This document shows, one piece after another, positions 62,001 to 64,000 of a stretch of DNA of 64,000 nucleotides. The translations under genes and the position numbers were made by a program. The first letter of the stretch is position 1, and each line of letters starts with the position of its first letter. Source of the stretch: Megachile rotundata (Eukaryota; Arthropoda; Insecta; Hymenoptera; Megachilidae); contig NC_134991.1 of the NCBI RefSeq assembly GCF_050947335.1, positions 9,610,001-9,674,000 on the forward strand, written 5' to 3'. The notes under the pieces were generated by a model. It worked only from the letters and a program-made list of their open reading frames with translations, did no database searches and was not told the DNA's origin.

Positions 62001-63430
62001 AAATTAACGAACGGTAATTTTTCCTCAGGACCAATCAGATTTGCTCTTAACCATAAAACGTATAAATTCTCTCAATCGTGCACGCGTTGAGGAGCCAATA
62101 AAATTCACGAGAACTTACCAATGTTGTTAAAATCGCGTCCAAACGAGAGCAGAAATCTCGTGAACGATGAGAAAGAAAAGAGAGATAGGAAAAAAGAATT
62201 CGCGTATGAAATTGGATAACATCCGAGCGATATTGCCGCCGATGCCAAACGACGACGACGACGACAACCACGAGGCCGGCGCCTGTGGTTCGTCGGACAA
62301 AGCCGACCCATAAAGTTCACGATTTCTTTTGTCGTCCGGCCATGCTGCAATTCAAAACGCGGATAATGAACAGGGGACGTTGTAACAGCACGTTATCGCG
62401 TCGCGTGTGCCTCTTCCGCTTTGGGCACGCGCTTATACGCTGCCAGACCTATAGCCACTTTGCCGAACTATCACGTTCCTGGCCAGAATAGGGCGCCCGG
62501 TGGTGTGGGCGATTTTAATTAGAAGCCTGAATTATCTGCGCGGATGGTAACAGGAAGCTCGGTCGCGAGAGAAAGCGCTCGTTAAAGGGCACGGTCGAAC
62601 GAGCTACGACTGATTTTCAGGGTTTCCAGGGTTTTCAGCTCGGGGATGTTTCGGCGGTGCCTTTGATGCGAAAGATACGCAGGTGAGAATGGGCTGATAT
62701 ACTCGTATGTACGGTACTATGTGTAAAAGGAAATACCGTAGCCAACCTAGGAATTGGCCGACCTAGAGTATCTGAAAATTCTCAAATTCTATCGAATCCC
62801 TGAATTATGTAGTTTACGAATCTGCCTAATATCACTGTTTATAATGAACGAAAAATATATTTGTCACATACTCTGCACTGTTGCAATATATTTTATCTAA
62901 ATCACAAAATTTACGCATCCTCCAAATATTCTAATTGTATTCTTCCCTAAATTAGTGTCCTAATTCTTTTGTTGACAACTCATCAGTAAATTTTTACTCG
63001 CAAAATCTATTTCATATTTTTAACAAGATCGAAGGCAGAATTTTAGGAACTCTCAATATGACAGGCACTAAAGGGCAGCGCCTGGAGAAAATTGGATTTT
63101 GAGGAGGTTTGATTGGATTAAAAGCGATGCCAGAGACACGCATCACGAAAAGCAATTTCGTTCAGTCGACTAATAAACGCCAACTCGCTTTTTCCTTCGC
63201 TTCTTTTCCAGCCGGTTACTTCGCGTTTTTAGATGAATAAAGTCTCTTTCCCAATTTTCGATATGAACCTGACTTTTCGCGTTAATTCTCACGGACCTTC
63301 CCTACGCGACACGATGAGATAATGCATTTTACGATTCGTTTATCTCTCGTCTTGAACGAGCCTGGGTATAACACGGCATGTTGTAAAATGGAAGAACGAC
63401 CTGTAAGGAAATGATTTTGCGTAACACGTG
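62001..63430. other. GC/CpG-rich block, possible exon or promoter
   Basis: The interval 62200-62700 is the most GC- and CpG-rich part of the right half, with a (CGA)n-like run at 62248-62266 and open frames of 68-81 codons on both strands. A second balanced block is at 63060-63400. In an AT-rich insect genome such blocks often mark promoters or 5' exons. The minus-strand EVA-1-like gene lacks its 5' exons, so a link is possible but unproven. Confidence 0.35.
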
Positions 63431-63439
63431 TTAAACGAT

Positions 63440-63690
63440 TTCTCTTCGTTGCAAATTATAAATTTATTAATATTTTGTTAGTTTTGTGAATATTAAATTC
63501 ATTGTTGTCTTTGCTGCAAATAGGAGATGTACTGTTATCATAGATACAAATGTTAAATCCACTGTTATTGTATGCAAATGTAAATTTACTATTGTCTTTG
63601 TTTACTGCTCTTTTCGTTGTAAATCTCAAATTTCTTATTACTTTTGTTGCAAATTTCAAATTTATTAGCATCTTTGTCGCAGATATTAAA
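63440..63690 (+). repeat. Degenerate TTTGTTGCAAAT repeat
   Basis: About six copies of a unit near 40-45 bp with TGTC/TTTTGTTGCAAAT followed by AAATTTATTA or variants. It is open on both strands (60 and 71 codons) because of the unit and is not coding. Confidence 0.6.
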
Positions 63691-64000
63691 GTTACCTTAT
63701 TCGTCCTAATTGTTAATTCTTAAATCAACATATTTTCCAATCCCCTCTACCATCTCCAAATCCTCAGGTCTTCAAATTCCCAATTTGCCAATTTTTCAAA
63801 TGTTCACATTCTTAAATTATCAAATTTCCAAATTCCCTGAAAATCATACTATAACAAATTAAGATGAGAAATAAAGAAAACGAGAAAACTATTCAGAAAA
63901 TATTTCATTCACCAAAAAAAAAAAAATCAACTCTGACCCACCGTAAAAGGCTGCAATTGTGTCGAATAGTCACATAACAGCAGGTGCAATATACGTAGGC
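63691..64000. other. No gene seen (right edge)
   Basis: A short CAAATTCCC-type octamer stretch occurs at 63740-63840, then AT-rich unique DNA to the edge. Nothing else was seen. Confidence 0.5.

Noticed and set aside
62047..62491. Arginine-rich open frames on both strands
   Set aside because: Derived from a (CGA)n-like CpG-rich stretch. No domain or splice partner. Kept only as a possible promoter or 5' exon region.

Overview
The window is AT-rich eukaryotic DNA, most likely from an insect and possibly a hymenopteran. Reasons: one spliced gene with GT-AG introns, short interstitial TTAGG/CCTAA repeats (the usual arthropod telomere unit), an LTR retrotransposon primed by an insect-type tRNA-Tyr, and very many short-period minisatellites. 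No species can be named from the sequence alone. There are no operons, no prokaryotic genes, and no rRNA or tRNA genes that I could recognise.

Only one protein-coding gene can be supported. Three consecutive exons on the minus strand (37089-36847, 35702-35471, 33791-33563) join in frame and give the C-terminal ~234 residues of an EVA-1/FAM176-family membrane protein: extracellular stem, one transmembrane helix, cytoplasmic tail, stop. In worms the family acts in axon guidance as a Slit/UNC-40 co-receptor. The N-terminal (lectin-type) exons were not found. They should lie at higher coordinates, so the DNA right of 37.1 kb may be a long intron or may extend beyond the window. The DNA left of 33.5 kb is 3' UTR and then intergenic.

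Most of the remainder is repeats. Roughly a fifth of the window (from my approximate bounds) is tandem arrays with 8-9 bp or 15-16 bp units: 1.3-2.5, 5.1-6.1, 8.7-9.4, 10.9-11.5, 13.8-14.6, 15.2-16.1, 24.5, 26.7-27.6, 29.9-30.6, 34.2-35.1, 44.0-44.7, 48.5-49.2, 50.8-57.1 (interrupted), 60.1-60.7 and 61.6-62.0 kb. A 19 bp array lies at 42.3-43.1 kb. Longer-period tandem repeats of about 110 bp (12.3 kb), 49 bp (13.1 kb) and 222 bp (45.9 kb) are also present.

Two mobile elements are well delimited. The first, at 1158-2635, is a terminal-inverted-repeat element with a TA target duplication whose whole interior is a GCGTGG minisatellite. The second, at 51453-56916, is a complete LTR retrotransposon with 833 bp LTRs differing at one position, a tRNA-Tyr primer site, a polypurine tract and a GTATA target duplication, but with no coding capacity. 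It sits inside, and splits, a second GCGTGG minisatellite. The GCGTGG arrays in the two places are similar in sequence and unit length, which points to a minisatellite family that spread with mobile DNA.
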